Shown piece after piece: positions 48,579-58,235 of a stretch of DNA of 64,000 bases; position 1 is the stretch's first letter, and each line of letters begins with the position of its first letter. The stretch is taken from positions 372,001-436,000 of the forward strand of contig NZ_UFXX01000001.1 of NCBI RefSeq assembly GCF_900447535.1. The letters run 5' to 3'. The stretch comes from Dermacoccus nishinomiyaensis. GTDB taxonomy: Bacteria; Actinomycetota; Actinomycetes; Actinomycetales; Dermatophilaceae. The translations under genes were made by a program, and so were the position numbers. The notes below the pieces were generated by a model that was not told where the DNA came from, made no database searches, and saw only the letters and a program-made list of their open reading frames with translations.

Positions 48579-49952
48579 ATGGAACGCCGCATCTACGGCA
48601 TCGAGACGGAGTTCGGCGTCACCGCGACGACGAACGGCCAGCGTCGCCTGACGCCCGACGAGGTGAGCCGCGCGTTGTTCCGCAAGGTCGTCGCGTGGGG
48701 GCGTTCGAGCAACGTCTTCCTCGACAACGGTTCGCGCCTCTACCTCGACGTCGGCGCGCACCCCGAGTACGCGACGGCCGAGTGCGACTCGCTGCTTGAT
48801 CTCGTCGCCCAGGATCGCGCCGGCGAGCGCATCCTCGACGACATGACGAGCGACGCCCAGGCGCGCCTGGCGGAGGACGGCGTCGACGGCACGATCTACG
48901 TCTTCAAGAACAACACCGACTCGGCGGGCAACTCCTACGGCTGCCACGAGAACTTCCTGCTCGATCGCGGCGCCGACATGAACCGCATCGCGGAGATCTT
49001 CGTCGCGTTCCTCGTCTCCCGCCAGCTCGTCGCGGGCGCCGGCAAGCTGCTCGTGCGCGACGGGCGCACCGTGTTCAACCTGACGCAGCGCGCCGAGCAC
49101 ATCTGGGACGGCTACTCGAGCGCGACGACGCGCTCACGCCCCATCATCAACAGCCGCGACGAACCGCACGCCGACTCGGCGCGCTACCGTCGCCTGCACG
49201 TCATCGTCGGCGACTCGACGATGAGCGAGGCGACGACGCTGCTCAAGGTCGGCTCCGCCCACCTCGTGCTGCGCATGATCGAGGCGGGGGAGAGCTTCCC
49301 GCGCCTGCACCTCGCCAACCAGATCCAGGCGATCCGCGACGTCTCCGCCGACCCCACCGGCCAGTGCGTCATCGAGCTGCAGGGCGGCACGAGCATGACG
49401 GCCCTCGCGATGCAGCACATGTTCCTCGAGCGCGCGACGGCGTTCGTCGAGCGCGAGGGCGACCCCGACCCGGCGATCGCGGACGTCCTCGACCTGTGGG
49501 GGCGCACCCTCGAGGCGGTCGAATCGCAGAACTTCACCGGCATCGAGACCGAGATCGAATGGGTCATCAAGCGCAAGCTGCTCACCGACTACGCGGCGCG
49601 TCAGGGCCTCGAGTTGGACGACCCGAAGCTCGCCCAACTCGACCTCACGTTCCACGACATCCGCGCCGGACGCGGCGTGTTCGGCCTGCTCGAGAAGGCT
49701 GGACGCGTGCGACGCATCGTCGACGACGCCCGCGTCACCGAGGCCATGACGACGCCGCCACAAACAACACGCGCGAAGCTGCGCGGCGATTTCGTCAGGG
49801 CCGCGCGTGAGGCGGGGCGTGACTTCACCGTCGACTGGGTGCACCTCAAGCTCAACGACCAAGCCGGCCGCACGCTCATGTGCAAGGATCCGTTCCTCGC
49901 CACCGATGCCCGCGTCGATCGTCTCGTCGAGAGCCTGACGACGCCCGTCTGA
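48579..49952 (+). CDS. pafA: Pup--protein ligase PafA
   Basis: A 457-residue carboxylate-amine ligase that activates Pup Glu as a phosphate with ATP and joins it to lysine. It is a paralogue of Dop. Recognisable parts are [12 protein letters not shown] at the N-terminus, [37 protein letters not shown] and [29 protein letters not shown] at 48579 has an AGGAGC site upstream. The pup-pafA gap is 125 bp and contains only a short GCGATAAC direct repeat, no prcB or prcA. Confidence 0.96.
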   Translation: MERRIYGIETEFGVTATTNGQRRLTPDEVSRALFRKVVAWGRSSNVFLDNGSRLYLDVGAHPEYATAECDSLLDLVAQDRAGERILDDMTSDAQARLAEDGVDGTIYVFKNNTDSAGNSYGCHENFLLDRGADMNRIAEIFVAFLVSRQLVAGAGKLLVRDGRTVFNLTQRAEHIWDGYSSATTRSRPIINSRDEPHADSARYRRLHVIVGDSTMSEATTLLKVGSAHLVLRMIEAGESFPRLHLANQIQAIRDVSADPTGQCVIELQGGTSMTALAMQHMFLERATAFVEREGDPDPAIADVLDLWGRTLEAVESQNFTGIETEIEWVIKRKLLTDYAARQGLELDDPKLAQLDLTFHDIRAGRGVFGLLEKAGRVRRIVDDARVTEAMTTPPQTTRAKLRGDFVRAAREAGRDFTVDWVHLKLNDQAGRTLMCKDPFLATDARVDRLVESLTTPV

Positions 49953-50056
49953 GACGCCTGCGGGCTCGGACGCACAGGCCCTTGCCAGGCAAAGCACACC
50001 CCACGCGGGTTATCGTGGCGGACGACCTGTCACCCATCGCGCGAGGATCCTCTGCT

Positions 50057-51106
50057 GTGACTTCCCCCAAGCGTCTGCTTGCCCTGGCCGCTCTGCCCAT
50101 CGTCTTCCTGGCCGGATGCGGCAACGACGACTCGAAGGCCTCCAAGAGCTCGAGCGGCTCCTCCGGCGCCAGCGCGTCGTCGAACGCATCGTCACCGTCG
50201 TCGTCGAGCGGGCTGTCCGCACCCGCGACGAAGGGCAACCTCGACGACGTCAAGGTCGACACGAAGGACGCTGCGAAGCCCACCGTCTCGATCCCGAAGG
50301 ACAAGCTGCCGTTCGGCACGAGCAGCACGAAGCCGAAGATCCTGACGCAGGGTTCCGGCAAGACGGTCGGCGACAACGACATCGTCAAGGCCAACTTCGT
50401 CATGGTGAACGGCACGACCGGCAAGACGATCGGTTCGACGTTCGGTGAGACCGTGCCCAGCTTCAACATGAGCGACAACAACAACCTGCCGGGCATCATC
50501 AGCACCCTGAAGGGCCAGAAGGCCGGGACGAAACTCGTCGTCTCCCTGCCGCCGAAGGACAGCTTCGGTGCCGCGGGCAACGAGAAGATCGGTGTCGGCG
50601 CGAACGACAACCTCGTGCTCTACATGGAGATCAAGGCCACCGACACGCCGCTCAAGGAGGCCCAGGGCACGACCAAGGACGCGCCCGCCGACATGCCGAA
50701 GGTCAGCGTCCCCGCCGGCCAGGGCAAGCAGGCGAGCATCACCGTCGCCAAGGGCGCGAAGGCCCCGACGAGCCTCAAGACGGCCACCCTCATCGAGGGC
50801 AACGGCAAGAAGGTCGCCTCCGGCGACTCGGTCGCCGTCAGCTACACCGGCCAGATCTGGGGCACGTCGACGATCTTCGACGCCACCGCGAAGCACAACG
50901 ACGGTGGCAAGCCGTCGGTGTTCGTCATCGGCAAGGGCCAGGTCATCACCGGCTGGGACAAGGCGCTCGTCGGCCAGAAGGTCGGCAGCCGCGTGCTCGT
51001 CGTGGTGCCGCCGTCCGAGGGCTATGGCAAGGACGGCAACCAGCAGGCGGGCATCAAGGGCACCGACACCCTCGTGTTCGTCGTCGACATCCTCGCCGCC
51101 AACTGA
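50057..51106 (+). CDS. Lipoprotein with two FKBP-type peptidyl-prolyl isomerase domains
   Basis: A 349-residue exported protein. A signal peptide with lipobox LAGC at residues 18-21 should anchor it on the outer face of the membrane. A Ser-rich linker (25-60) follows, then two FKBP folds (about 85-200 and 240-349). The second is the better conserved (VAVSYTGQIWGTSTIFDA, GWDKALVGQKVGSRVLVVVPPSEGYG, TLVFVVDIL). GTG at 50057 gives the right signal peptide. A role in folding of exported proteins is inferred. It precedes a cytosolic FKBP gene by 41 bp. Confidence 0.9.
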   Translation: MTSPKRLLALAALPIVFLAGCGNDDSKASKSSSGSSGASASSNASSPSSSSGLSAPATKGNLDDVKVDTKDAAKPTVSIPKDKLPFGTSSTKPKILTQGSGKTVGDNDIVKANFVMVNGTTGKTIGSTFGETVPSFNMSDNNNLPGIISTLKGQKAGTKLVVSLPPKDSFGAAGNEKIGVGANDNLVLYMEIKATDTPLKEAQGTTKDAPADMPKVSVPAGQGKQASITVAKGAKAPTSLKTATLIEGNGKKVASGDSVAVSYTGQIWGTSTIFDATAKHNDGGKPSVFVIGKGQVITGWDKALVGQKVGSRVLVVVPPSEGYGKDGNQQAGIKGTDTLVFVVDILAAN

Positions 51107-51147
51107 CACGCTGAGCCTGTCAGCGACACTTTCTCGAAGGAGCAACC

Positions 51148-51567
51148 ATGGGTTTCGACCCCAAGACGACCAAGCCCGAGATCGACTTCCCCGGTGACAC
51201 CCCGCCGGCGGAACTCGTCGTCGAGGACATCACCGTTGGTGACGGCGCCACCGTCGAGGCCGGCGACATCATCAAGGCGCACTACGTCGGCGTCTCCTGG
51301 TCGACCGGCGAGGAGTTCGACGCCTCGTGGAACCGCGGCGAGCCGCTGGAGTTCACCGCCGGCGTCGGCCAGGTCATCCAGGGCTGGGACGAGGGCCTGC
51401 TCGGCATGAAGGTCGGCGGCCGCCGCAAGATCATCATCCCGCCGGCGCTCGGCTACGGCGAGCGCGGCGCGGGTGCCTCGATCGGCCCGAACGAGACGCT
51501 GATCTTCGTCGTCGACCTCGTTTCGACGAACAAGCCCGGCGCTGGACGCTCCTTCGGCCTCCGCTGA
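51148..51567 (+). CDS. FKBP-type peptidyl-prolyl cis-trans isomerase
   Basis: A 139-residue single-domain cytosolic FKBP. The active-site ring is visible in AHYVGVSW, EEFDASW, GVGQVIQGWDEGLLGMKVGG and IIIPPALGYGERGAG, ending IFVVDLV. It accelerates proline isomerisation in protein folding. It has no signal peptide, unlike the preceding lipoprotein. ATG at 51148 is preceded by GAAGGAG. A strong terminator follows the stop by 54 bp. Confidence 0.93.
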   Translation: MGFDPKTTKPEIDFPGDTPPAELVVEDITVGDGATVEAGDIIKAHYVGVSWSTGEEFDASWNRGEPLEFTAGVGQVIQGWDEGLLGMKVGGRRKIIIPPALGYGERGAGASIGPNETLIFVVDLVSTNKPGAGRSFGLR

Positions 51568-51621
51568 GGTAGCCTTCGCCGCTCTGGTCGTCCCGCGAGT
51601 GGGTTCGGCCTGAGCAACAAG

Positions 51622-51652
51622 ACGGGGTGAGTGCCATCGGTACTCACCCCGT
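51622..51652 (+). terminator. Rho-independent terminator after FKBP
   Basis: An 11-bp perfect stem, ACGGGGTGAGT (51622-51632) with ACTCACCCCGT (51642-51652), extended inward by GCC/GGT with a G-T pair around ATC. TTCT follows. It separates the FKBP genes from pafB. Confidence 0.8.
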
Positions 51653-51773
51653 TCTGCGTGCCCGTGGCCATCACGCGGGGCCGAGTGCCGCCAATCGCAC
51701 ACCTGTGCGAATGAGAGGGTAGGCTCTGCAGCAGGACCACGGCGTCAGACCCGACAGCGACGAAGGAGCGAGC

Positions 51774-52766
51774 GTGGCAGCACGACCCACCCCGGAGGCG
51801 AAGACCGAGCGCCTGCTCAACCTCGTCATCGCGCTGCTCTACACGCGCAGGCCGCTGACGAAGGACGCCATCCGTCAGGCCGTGCGCCCGTACACCGAGG
51901 CACCGAACGACGAAGCCTTCGACCGGATGTTCGAGCGGGACAAGGACGAGTTGCGTGAGCTCGGCATCCCGCTGCGCGCCGAACCCATCGACATCCTGTT
52001 CGAGGACGAGATCGGCTACCGCATCGACAAGCGTGAGTACGAGCTGCCCGACCTGCACTTCGACGCCGACGAACTCGCTGTCCTCGGCCTCGCCTCGCGT
52101 GCGTGGCAGCAGGCCAGCCTCGCCGGCCCTGCGGCGGCGGCGATGCGCAAGCTCGAGGCGCTCGACATCAGCCCCGACGTCGAATCGGTCGTCGGCCTCG
52201 AACCTCGTATCCGCACCAGCGAACCCGCCTTCGACGCCGTCAAGGACGCGGTGATGACGCGGCGCGCCATCACGTTCACCTACCGCGCGGCCGGGCGGGA
52301 GAGCGCTGTGCGTCACGTTCAGCCGTGGACGGTGACGAACCGTCGGGGTCATTGGTACGTCGCCGGGTTCGACACCGACCGTGACGCGCCGCGCGTCTTC
52401 CGTCTCTCGCGAATCGAGGGCCCGGTGCGACTCGTCGGCAAGCCGGGCGCCTACGAGGTGCCGGACGATCACGACACGAGCGCCCTCATCGAACGTACCG
52501 AACGCACCCCCGACTGGGCGCCTGCCGTCCTGCGGGTGCGCGCGGGGCGAGGACACTCGCTCGTGCGGCGCGCCCGCACCGTCGGCGTCATCGACGAGAC
52601 GTGGCAGCTCATCGACATCGAGTACGCCGACCCCGGCGTGCTCGCCGACGAAGTCGTCTCCTTCGGCGCCGACGTGCTCGTGGAGAAGCCCGACGAGCTG
52701 CGCGAACGTGTCATGGCGCGCCTGCGGGGCGCCTATGAAGCCCAGACGGCGGAGACTGCACCATGA
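51774..52766 (+). CDS. pafB: WYL domain transcriptional regulator PafB
   Basis: A 330-residue protein: an N-terminal winged helix (about 1-75, ERLLNLVIALLYTRRPLTKDAIR), a WYL domain (about 145-230 with WTVTNRRGHWYVAGFD), and a WCX C-terminal region. In mycobacteria PafB and PafC form the PafBC complex that activates the LexA-independent DNA-damage response. GTG at 51774 has GAAGGAG upstream and TAGGCT some 48 bp upstream. The stop overlaps pafC by 4 bp (ATGA). Linkage to pafA follows the canonical actinobacterial cluster. Confidence 0.93.
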   Translation: MAARPTPEAKTERLLNLVIALLYTRRPLTKDAIRQAVRPYTEAPNDEAFDRMFERDKDELRELGIPLRAEPIDILFEDEIGYRIDKREYELPDLHFDADELAVLGLASRAWQQASLAGPAAAAMRKLEALDISPDVESVVGLEPRIRTSEPAFDAVKDAVMTRRAITFTYRAAGRESAVRHVQPWTVTNRRGHWYVAGFDTDRDAPRVFRLSRIEGPVRLVGKPGAYEVPDDHDTSALIERTERTPDWAPAVLRVRAGRGHSLVRRARTVGVIDETWQLIDIEYADPGVLADEVVSFGADVLVEKPDELRERVMARLRGAYEAQTAETAP

Positions 52767-53839
52767 ACGCCCGCACTGACAAGGCCGCCCGCTCTGGGGC
52801 GATCGACTCTGGGTCCGCCGACACGGGGTCCATCAGCTCGGGGTCGATCAACTCGGGGCCGATCAACTCCGAAGCGGCGACGACGCGCCTGTCACGGCTG
52901 CTCACGATGGTGCCGTGGCTGATGAACCGTCAGGGCATCGACATCGAGGAGGCGGCCCGCACCCTCGGCGTCAGCCGCGCGCAGATCGAGGCCGACCTCG
53001 AGCTGCTCTTCGTCTGCGGCACACCCGGCCACATGCCCGACGACCTCATCGAGGCCGAGTGGGAGCAGGGGCGTGTCTACATCCGCAACGCCGACGCCAT
53101 CGCCAAACCGCTGCGCTTCACCCGCGACGAGGCGCTCGCCCTCACCGTCGGGCTGCGCACGCTGCTCGACGTGCCCGGGCTGCAGGAGCGCGACGCCGTC
53201 GATCGCGCCCTCGCCAAGCTGAGCGAGGCGACGGGGGAGAGCGGCGCCGCACGCGTCCACGTCAGCCTCGAACGCGATGGTGAGCAGGTGCTCAGCACGC
53301 TGCAGGACGCGGTGCGCCGCGCACATCGGGTGCACCTGCGCTACCTTGCGCCGGCCCGGGACGAGGTGACGGAGCGTGACGTCGACCCGCTGCGCCTGTT
53401 CACCTCCGACGGCCACTGGTACCTCGAAGGGTGGTGCCGTCGCGCCGAGGGCATGCGCACGTTCCGTCTCGACCGCATCGAGAGCGTCGAGCTCCTCGAT
53501 GTCCGGGCCGAGATCCCGCAGGACGCGCAGCGCACCGACCTCTCGCGCGGCTTCTTCGCCCCCAGCCCCGACGCGCCGCAGGTGCGTCTGCGGGTGCAGC
53601 GGGCCGCGTTCTGGATCATCGACTACTACCCGTGCTTCGACGTCGAACGATCCGACGACGGCGAGCACGCAGACGTCTCACTCGTCCTCGGCGACGGGCG
53701 CTGGTTGCGCCGGTTGCTGCTGCAGCTCGGCCGGGACGCCCAGGTGCTCGCGCCTGCCGCGGTGCGGGCGCAGGTCGCCGACGAGGCCCGCCGCGCCCTC
53801 GACGCCTACGCCGAGATGCTCGGGGGCACCGTGCCGTGA
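52763..53839 (+). CDS. pafC: WYL domain transcriptional regulator PafC
   Basis: A 358-residue paralogue and partner of PafB. The first 40 residues are a low-complexity repeat of SG-S-I-N-type pentapeptides (about residues 11-36) absent from most homologues. The winged helix (about 43-95, LLTMVPWLMNRQGIDIEEAARTLGVSR) and WYL domain (about 180-255 with WYLEGWCRRAEGMRTFRLDRI) follow. ATG at 52763 overlaps the pafB stop, and the stop overlaps the next GTG. The two PafB/C genes are thus translated together, matching their action as a heterodimer in the DNA-damage response. Confidence 0.93.
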   Translation: MNARTDKAARSGAIDSGSADTGSISSGSINSGPINSEAATTRLSRLLTMVPWLMNRQGIDIEEAARTLGVSRAQIEADLELLFVCGTPGHMPDDLIEAEWEQGRVYIRNADAIAKPLRFTRDEALALTVGLRTLLDVPGLQERDAVDRALAKLSEATGESGAARVHVSLERDGEQVLSTLQDAVRRAHRVHLRYLAPARDEVTERDVDPLRLFTSDGHWYLEGWCRRAEGMRTFRLDRIESVELLDVRAEIPQDAQRTDLSRGFFAPSPDAPQVRLRVQRAAFWIIDYYPCFDVERSDDGEHADVSLVLGDGRWLRRLLLQLGRDAQVLAPAAVRAQVADEARRALDAYAEMLGGTVP

Positions 53840-54177
53840 CGTGGTGGATGTGGCTGCTGTTCTGGGCGATCTTCTGGGTCACGGCCGTCGCCTACCTCGC
53901 CTGGCGATGCTGGCGCGTGTGGCCGCACGCGCGCGACTTCGCCCGCACGACGTCCGAGGCGTGGTCGCGTCTCGACGAGGCGCGCAACCTCGCCGAGCAG
54001 CGATCCGCCGCCGAGAACAGTGCGGCGCTCGTCACGCAGGGCGTCGACGATCTCGCGTGGAACAAGCCGGCCTCGCACTGGCGAGGCGAGCGTCAGCGGG
54101 CCCGCGAACGGCAGCGCGACCTGCGCTTGGACTCCCAGGCCGAGGTGTGGTCGTCTTGGCGCGATCCACTAGAGTGA
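53836..54177 (+). CDS. Small membrane-anchored hypothetical protein
   Basis: A 113-residue protein with one N-terminal transmembrane helix (residues 2-22, Trp-rich WWMWLLFWAIFW) followed by a charged cytosolic helical segment. Its GTG overlaps the pafC stop by 4 bp (GTGA), so it is translated with pafBC. It lies between pafC and tatA, where many actinobacteria carry a similar small gene. No function is known to me; an accessory role next to TatA is possible but unsupported. Confidence 0.72.
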   Translation: MTWWMWLLFWAIFWVTAVAYLAWRCWRVWPHARDFARTTSEAWSRLDEARNLAEQRSAAENSAALVTQGVDDLAWNKPASHWRGERQRARERQRDLRLDSQAEVWSSWRDPLE

Positions 54178-54233
54178 ACGACGACCATGCGGCTGCCGCC
54201 GCGCCGGAAACTCCCGGGACTCAAGGACTGGCC

Positions 54234-54518
54234 ATGAAAAACCTGCTCGAACACCCCGCGTCACTGCTCATCCTGGTGCTCGTCATCGTCGTGCTCCTGG
54301 GCTGGAAGAAGCTGCCCGACATGGCGCGCAGCCTCGGGCGCAGCTCGCGCATCCTCAAGAGCGAGATCGACGAGATGAAGACGGAGAGCAACCGGTCGAA
54401 GGCCTCCGGCGCCACCGTCGAGGGTGAGACGGCGAACCCGGTGCACGATGCCAACGGCAACCCGGTCCACTCCGGTGACCCCGTGACGCGCACCGACGCG
54501 CACCGCAACGACGTCTGA
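54234..54518 (+). CDS. tatA: Sec-independent translocase subunit TatA
   Basis: A 94-residue pore-type subunit. The membrane helix (about 9-23, SLLILVLVIVVLLGW) is followed by KKLPDMARSLGRSSRI, the TatA amphipathic helix, and a polar disordered tail. ATG at 54234 fits the family length. It partners TatC 17 bp downstream to export folded proteins with twin-arginine signals. A TatB gene is not in this window. Confidence 0.93.
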   Translation: MKNLLEHPASLLILVLVIVVLLGWKKLPDMARSLGRSSRILKSEIDEMKTESNRSKASGATVEGETANPVHDANGNPVHSGDPVTRTDAHRNDV

Positions 54519-54535
54519 TCGGATCCCGTTCGCTC

Positions 54536-55360
54536 GTGGCAATCTTCGGACGACGCAAGGACAACCCCGAAGCGCGGATGTCCATCGGCGACCATCTGCG
54601 CGAATTCCGCAACCGCGCGATCGTCGCCGGCGTCGCGATCCTGCTGTGCTGCATCATCGGCTGGCACTACTACCAGAACATCTACGACTTCATCGAGCAG
54701 CCGTTCCGCGACTACCAGCACGCCCACCCCGAGGCGCACGTCGAGGTCGCGTTCAACGCCGTCACGGCGCCGTTCAACCTCAAGTTGAAGGTCGTGGCGT
54801 GGGCCGGCCTCATCCTCGCGGCGCCCGTGTGGCTGTGGCAGATCTGGGCCTTCCTCGTGCCCGGCCTGACGCCGCGGGAAAAGCGCGTCGGCCGCATCTT
54901 CGTCGCCTCAGCGATCGTGCTGTTCGCCTGCGGCGTCTACATGGGGTCGCTGACCTTCGGCAACGCCGTCGAGATGTTCATCAGTGCGACGCCGCGCGGC
55001 GCGGCCAACTTCGCCGACGGCGGGATGTACTTCTCGTTCGTCACCCGCTTCATCCTGTCGTTCGGGCTGACGTTCATGCTGCCGATCCTGCTGCTGGCAC
55101 TCAACGCGGTCGGCGTGCTCAAGGGCCGGATCATGCTCAAGGGGTGGCGCTTCGCCGTCATCATCGCAGTGGCCTTCGCGGCCATCATGACGCCGACGCC
55201 GGACGTCTACACGATGTTCCTCATGGCAGTGCCGCTCATCGTGCTGTTCTTCGGCAGCGCGGGGCTAGCCCTCGCACTCGACGCGTGGCGTGCACGCAAG
55301 GAGAAGCGTGAGCGTCCGGCCTGGATGGACGTCAGCGACGACCAGGCCTCGGCCCTGTGA
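54536..55360 (+). CDS. tatC: Sec-independent translocase subunit TatC
   Basis: A 274-residue polytopic protein with six membrane helices. Key blocks are MSIGDHLREFRNRAI near the N-terminus, FNLKLKVVAWAGLILAAPVWLWQIWAFLVPGLTPREKR, and FGLTFMLPILLLALNAVGVL. It recognises twin-arginine signal peptides. GTG at 54536 lies 17 bp after tatA. The C-terminal 35 residues are charged and cytosolic. A strong terminator follows. Confidence 0.95.
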   Translation: MAIFGRRKDNPEARMSIGDHLREFRNRAIVAGVAILLCCIIGWHYYQNIYDFIEQPFRDYQHAHPEAHVEVAFNAVTAPFNLKLKVVAWAGLILAAPVWLWQIWAFLVPGLTPREKRVGRIFVASAIVLFACGVYMGSLTFGNAVEMFISATPRGAANFADGGMYFSFVTRFILSFGLTFMLPILLLALNAVGVLKGRIMLKGWRFAVIIAVAFAAIMTPTPDVYTMFLMAVPLIVLFFGSAGLALALDAWRARKEKRERPAWMDVSDDQASAL

Positions 55361-55395
55361 GGCCCAGGCTGCAGGCACGACACACATGACGCCCG

Positions 55396-55425
55396 ACGGC
55401 GGGCTCCCGAGCGGGAGCCCGCCGT
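55396..55425 (+). terminator. Strong terminator after tatC
   Basis: A perfect 13-bp stem, ACGGCGGGCTCCC (55396-55408) with GGGAGCCCGCCGT (55413-55425), with a 4-nt loop followed by TGTC. It lies upstream of the helY promoter. Confidence 0.85.
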
Positions 55426-55442
55426 TGTCATAGCCTGGGGGC

Positions 55443-58232
55443 ATGTCGTCGCCCGCCGAGAAGTTCGCCCAGGCCGCTCGTCGGCGAAAGTTCGACTCGA
55501 GTCACCTCGGCCACTTCGTCGAGACGTTGCCGTACCCGCTCGACGACTTCCAGTCGGAGGCGGCGCGGACCGTGCAGGACGGACGCAGCGTCCTCGTCGC
55601 AGCGCCGACGGGTGCGGGCAAGTCCGTCGTCGGCGAGTTCGCCTGCTATCTCGCGGTGCACACCGGGCGCAAGGCGTTCTACACGACGCCGATCAAGGCG
55701 CTGTCGAACCAGAAGTACGCCGACCTCGTCGAGATGCTCGGAACGGAGAACGTCGGGCTGCTGACCGGTGACACCTCGCACAACAGTGAGGCGCCGGTCG
55801 TCGTCATGACGACCGAGGTGCTGCGCAACATGCTCTACGCGGGCAGTTCGACGCTGGGCGGCCTCGGCTTCGTCGTCATGGACGAGGTCCATTACCTCGC
55901 CGACCGCTTCCGCGGCGCCGTCTGGGAAGAGGTGATGATCCACCTGCCCGAGTCGGTGCAGGTCATCGCGCTGTCGGCGACGGTGAGCAACGCCGAGGAG
56001 TTCGGCGACTGGATGCAGCAGGTGCGCGGCGACACCGACGTCGTCATCACCGAGCACCGCCCGGTGCCGCTGTACCAGCACATGATGGTCGGCGCGCGCC
56101 TGTACGACCTGCTGGGCGAGGACGAACGCGGCGATCGCGTCGTCAACCCCGACCTGCTCTCGCGCATCGCGAGCCTGACGGCGCCCGCGCGCGGCGGTCA
56201 CCGCTTCGACGCCGGCGCCCCGTCCGGTCGACGTGGGCGCGGCCGCCGTCCCGTGCCGCGTCAGCCGCAGGGGGAGACGTTCCGCCCGGCGCCGCGCGCC
56301 GAGGTCATCGCCGCACTCGATCGCGCGGGGCTGCTGCCGGCCATCACGTTCATCTTCAGCCGCGCCGGGTGCGAGGGCGCCGTCGCGCAGCTGCTCGGGT
56401 ACGGCATGCAGTTGGTCACCGACGATGAGAGCGCCACGATCCGCGCCTACGTCGCCGAGCGCGTCGCGCACATCCCCGTCGAGGATCTTGCCGTCATCGG
56501 TTACCACGACTTCGTCGAGGGCCTCGCGCGCGGCTTCGCCGCGCACCACGCGGGGATGCTGCCGACGTTCCGCGAGATCGTCGAGGAACTGTTCGTCACC
56601 GGTCAGATCAAGGCCGTATTCGCGACGGAGACGCTCGCTCTCGGCATCAACATGCCGGCGCGCAGCGTCGTGCTCGAACGGCTCGTCAAGTACAACGGTG
56701 AAGCTCACGTCGACGTCACGCCCGCGGAGTTCACCCAGCTGACGGGCCGCGCGGGCCGGCGCGGCATCGACGTCGAGGGCCACGCGATCGTCCTGTACAA
56801 CCGCGGCGTCGAACCGGAGGCGGTCGCAGGCCTCGCATCGCGCCGCACCTACCCGCTGCGCTCGAGCTTCCGCCCGACGTTCAACATGGCCGTCAACCTC
56901 GTCCACACCGTCGGACGGGAGCGGGCGCGCGAGGTGCTCGAGTCGTCGTTCGCGCAGTTCCAGGCCGACCGCAGCGTCGTCGGGTTGTCGCGTCAGATCG
57001 CCAAGAACAATGAGGGCCTCGAGGGCTACGCCGAGGCGATGCAGTGCCACCTCGGCGATTTCGCGGAGTACGCGGGCATCCGCCGTCGCATCAGCGACCT
57101 CGAGAAGAACGCGCAGAAGCGACGCGCCGCCGCCCTGCGCGCCGCCGCGGACCGCTCGCTCGCCGACCTCAGCCCCGGCGACGTCGTGCGCGTGCCGTCC
57201 GGGCGACGTGAGGGGCTCGCCATCGTGGTGCGCACCAACCGCGGCGGCAAGCGCGAGGGCCCGAGCCCGTCCGTCGTCACCGAGGACGCACAGCTGCGCC
57301 AGATCCGTTCCAGCGACATCCACGCGCCGCTCGAGGTGCTGACGCACCTCGCCATCCCGAAGACATTCACCGCACGCTCGTCGAAGTCGCGCCGCGACCT
57401 CGCGGCGACGCTGCGCGCCAAGGTGCCGCACGATCCGCCGAAGCCGTTGCGACGCACCGAGATCGAACCGGACAAGGCCGTCACCGCGGAGATCGAGGAG
57501 TTGCGACGCCGGCTCGCCGCCCATCCGTGCCACGCGTGCGAGTACCGCGAGGAGCACGCGCGCTGGGCGCAACGCTGGTGGACGCTGCGCCGCGAGACCG
57601 ACGCGCTCGTCACGAAGGTCGAGAACCGGACGAACACCGTCGCGAAGCAGTTCGACCGCATCTGCGACCTGCTGCTCGAGTTCGACTACCTCGCGGCCGA
57701 TCCGTCGGCTGCCGGTGGAGTGAAGCTGACCGACGACGGCGCGATGCTCATGCGCCTGTACTCGGACAAGGATCTGCTCACCGCCGAGTGCCTGCGCTCG
57801 GGTGCGTGGAAGGGCCTTGACGCACCGTCGCTCGCGGCGGCCGTCTCGGCGCTCGTCCACGAGTCGCGGCGTGACGTGGTCGGTGAGACCCCGCGCATGC
57901 CGAACCGTGATGTCGCCGACGCGCTGGAGCGCACGCACGAGCTGTGGTCGGTCATCGACGACGCGCTCGTCATGCACCGACTGCCCGAGATGGCGGCACC
58001 CGACGCGGGCCTGGCCTGGGCCGCGCACCGCTGGGCGAGCGGCCAGGGCCTCGAGACGGTGCTACGCGACGAGGACCTCACCGCCGGCGACTTCGTACGA
58101 CGCTGCCGTCAGCTCGTCGACGTGCTCGACCAGATCGCCGCCGCCACCGATGACGACGGCATCCGCAGGGCAGCGCGCAAGGCGATCAAGGGCGTGCAGC
58201 GCGGCGTCGTCGCGGCTGACCGGATCGACTGA
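55443..58232 (+). CDS. helY: HelY-type Ski2/Mtr4-like DEAD/DEAH box RNA helicase
   Basis: A 929-residue SF2 helicase. Walker A is APTGAGKS near residues 53-60, and the DEVH motif sits in FVVMDEVHYLADRFRG. Motif III is SATVSN, and motif VI is QLTGRAGRRGID. A basic insertion (about 255-290, RRGRGRRPVPRQPQ) and a long C-terminal DSHCT-type domain complete it. Actinobacterial HelY is presumed to act in RNA processing or decay. ATG at 55443 has TAGCCT (55431-55436) 6 nt upstream, a leaderless arrangement. Confidence 0.93.
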   Translation: MSSPAEKFAQAARRRKFDSSHLGHFVETLPYPLDDFQSEAARTVQDGRSVLVAAPTGAGKSVVGEFACYLAVHTGRKAFYTTPIKALSNQKYADLVEMLGTENVGLLTGDTSHNSEAPVVVMTTEVLRNMLYAGSSTLGGLGFVVMDEVHYLADRFRGAVWEEVMIHLPESVQVIALSATVSNAEEFGDWMQQVRGDTDVVITEHRPVPLYQHMMVGARLYDLLGEDERGDRVVNPDLLSRIASLTAPARGGHRFDAGAPSGRRGRGRRPVPRQPQGETFRPAPRAEVIAALDRAGLLPAITFIFSRAGCEGAVAQLLGYGMQLVTDDESATIRAYVAERVAHIPVEDLAVIGYHDFVEGLARGFAAHHAGMLPTFREIVEELFVTGQIKAVFATETLALGINMPARSVVLERLVKYNGEAHVDVTPAEFTQLTGRAGRRGIDVEGHAIVLYNRGVEPEAVAGLASRRTYPLRSSFRPTFNMAVNLVHTVGRERAREVLESSFAQFQADRSVVGLSRQIAKNNEGLEGYAEAMQCHLGDFAEYAGIRRRISDLEKNAQKRRAAALRAAADRSLADLSPGDVVRVPSGRREGLAIVVRTNRGGKREGPSPSVVTEDAQLRQIRSSDIHAPLEVLTHLAIPKTFTARSSKSRRDLAATLRAKVPHDPPKPLRRTEIEPDKAVTAEIEELRRRLAAHPCHACEYREEHARWAQRWWTLRRETDALVTKVENRTNTVAKQFDRICDLLLEFDYLAADPSAAGGVKLTDDGAMLMRLYSDKDLLTAECLRSGAWKGLDAPSLAAAVSALVHESRRDVVGETPRMPNRDVADALERTHELWSVIDDALVMHRLPEMAAPDAGLAWAAHRWASGQGLETVLRDEDLTAGDFVRRCRQLVDVLDQIAAATDDDGIRRAARKAIKGVQRGVVAADRID

Positions 58233-58235
58233 ACG

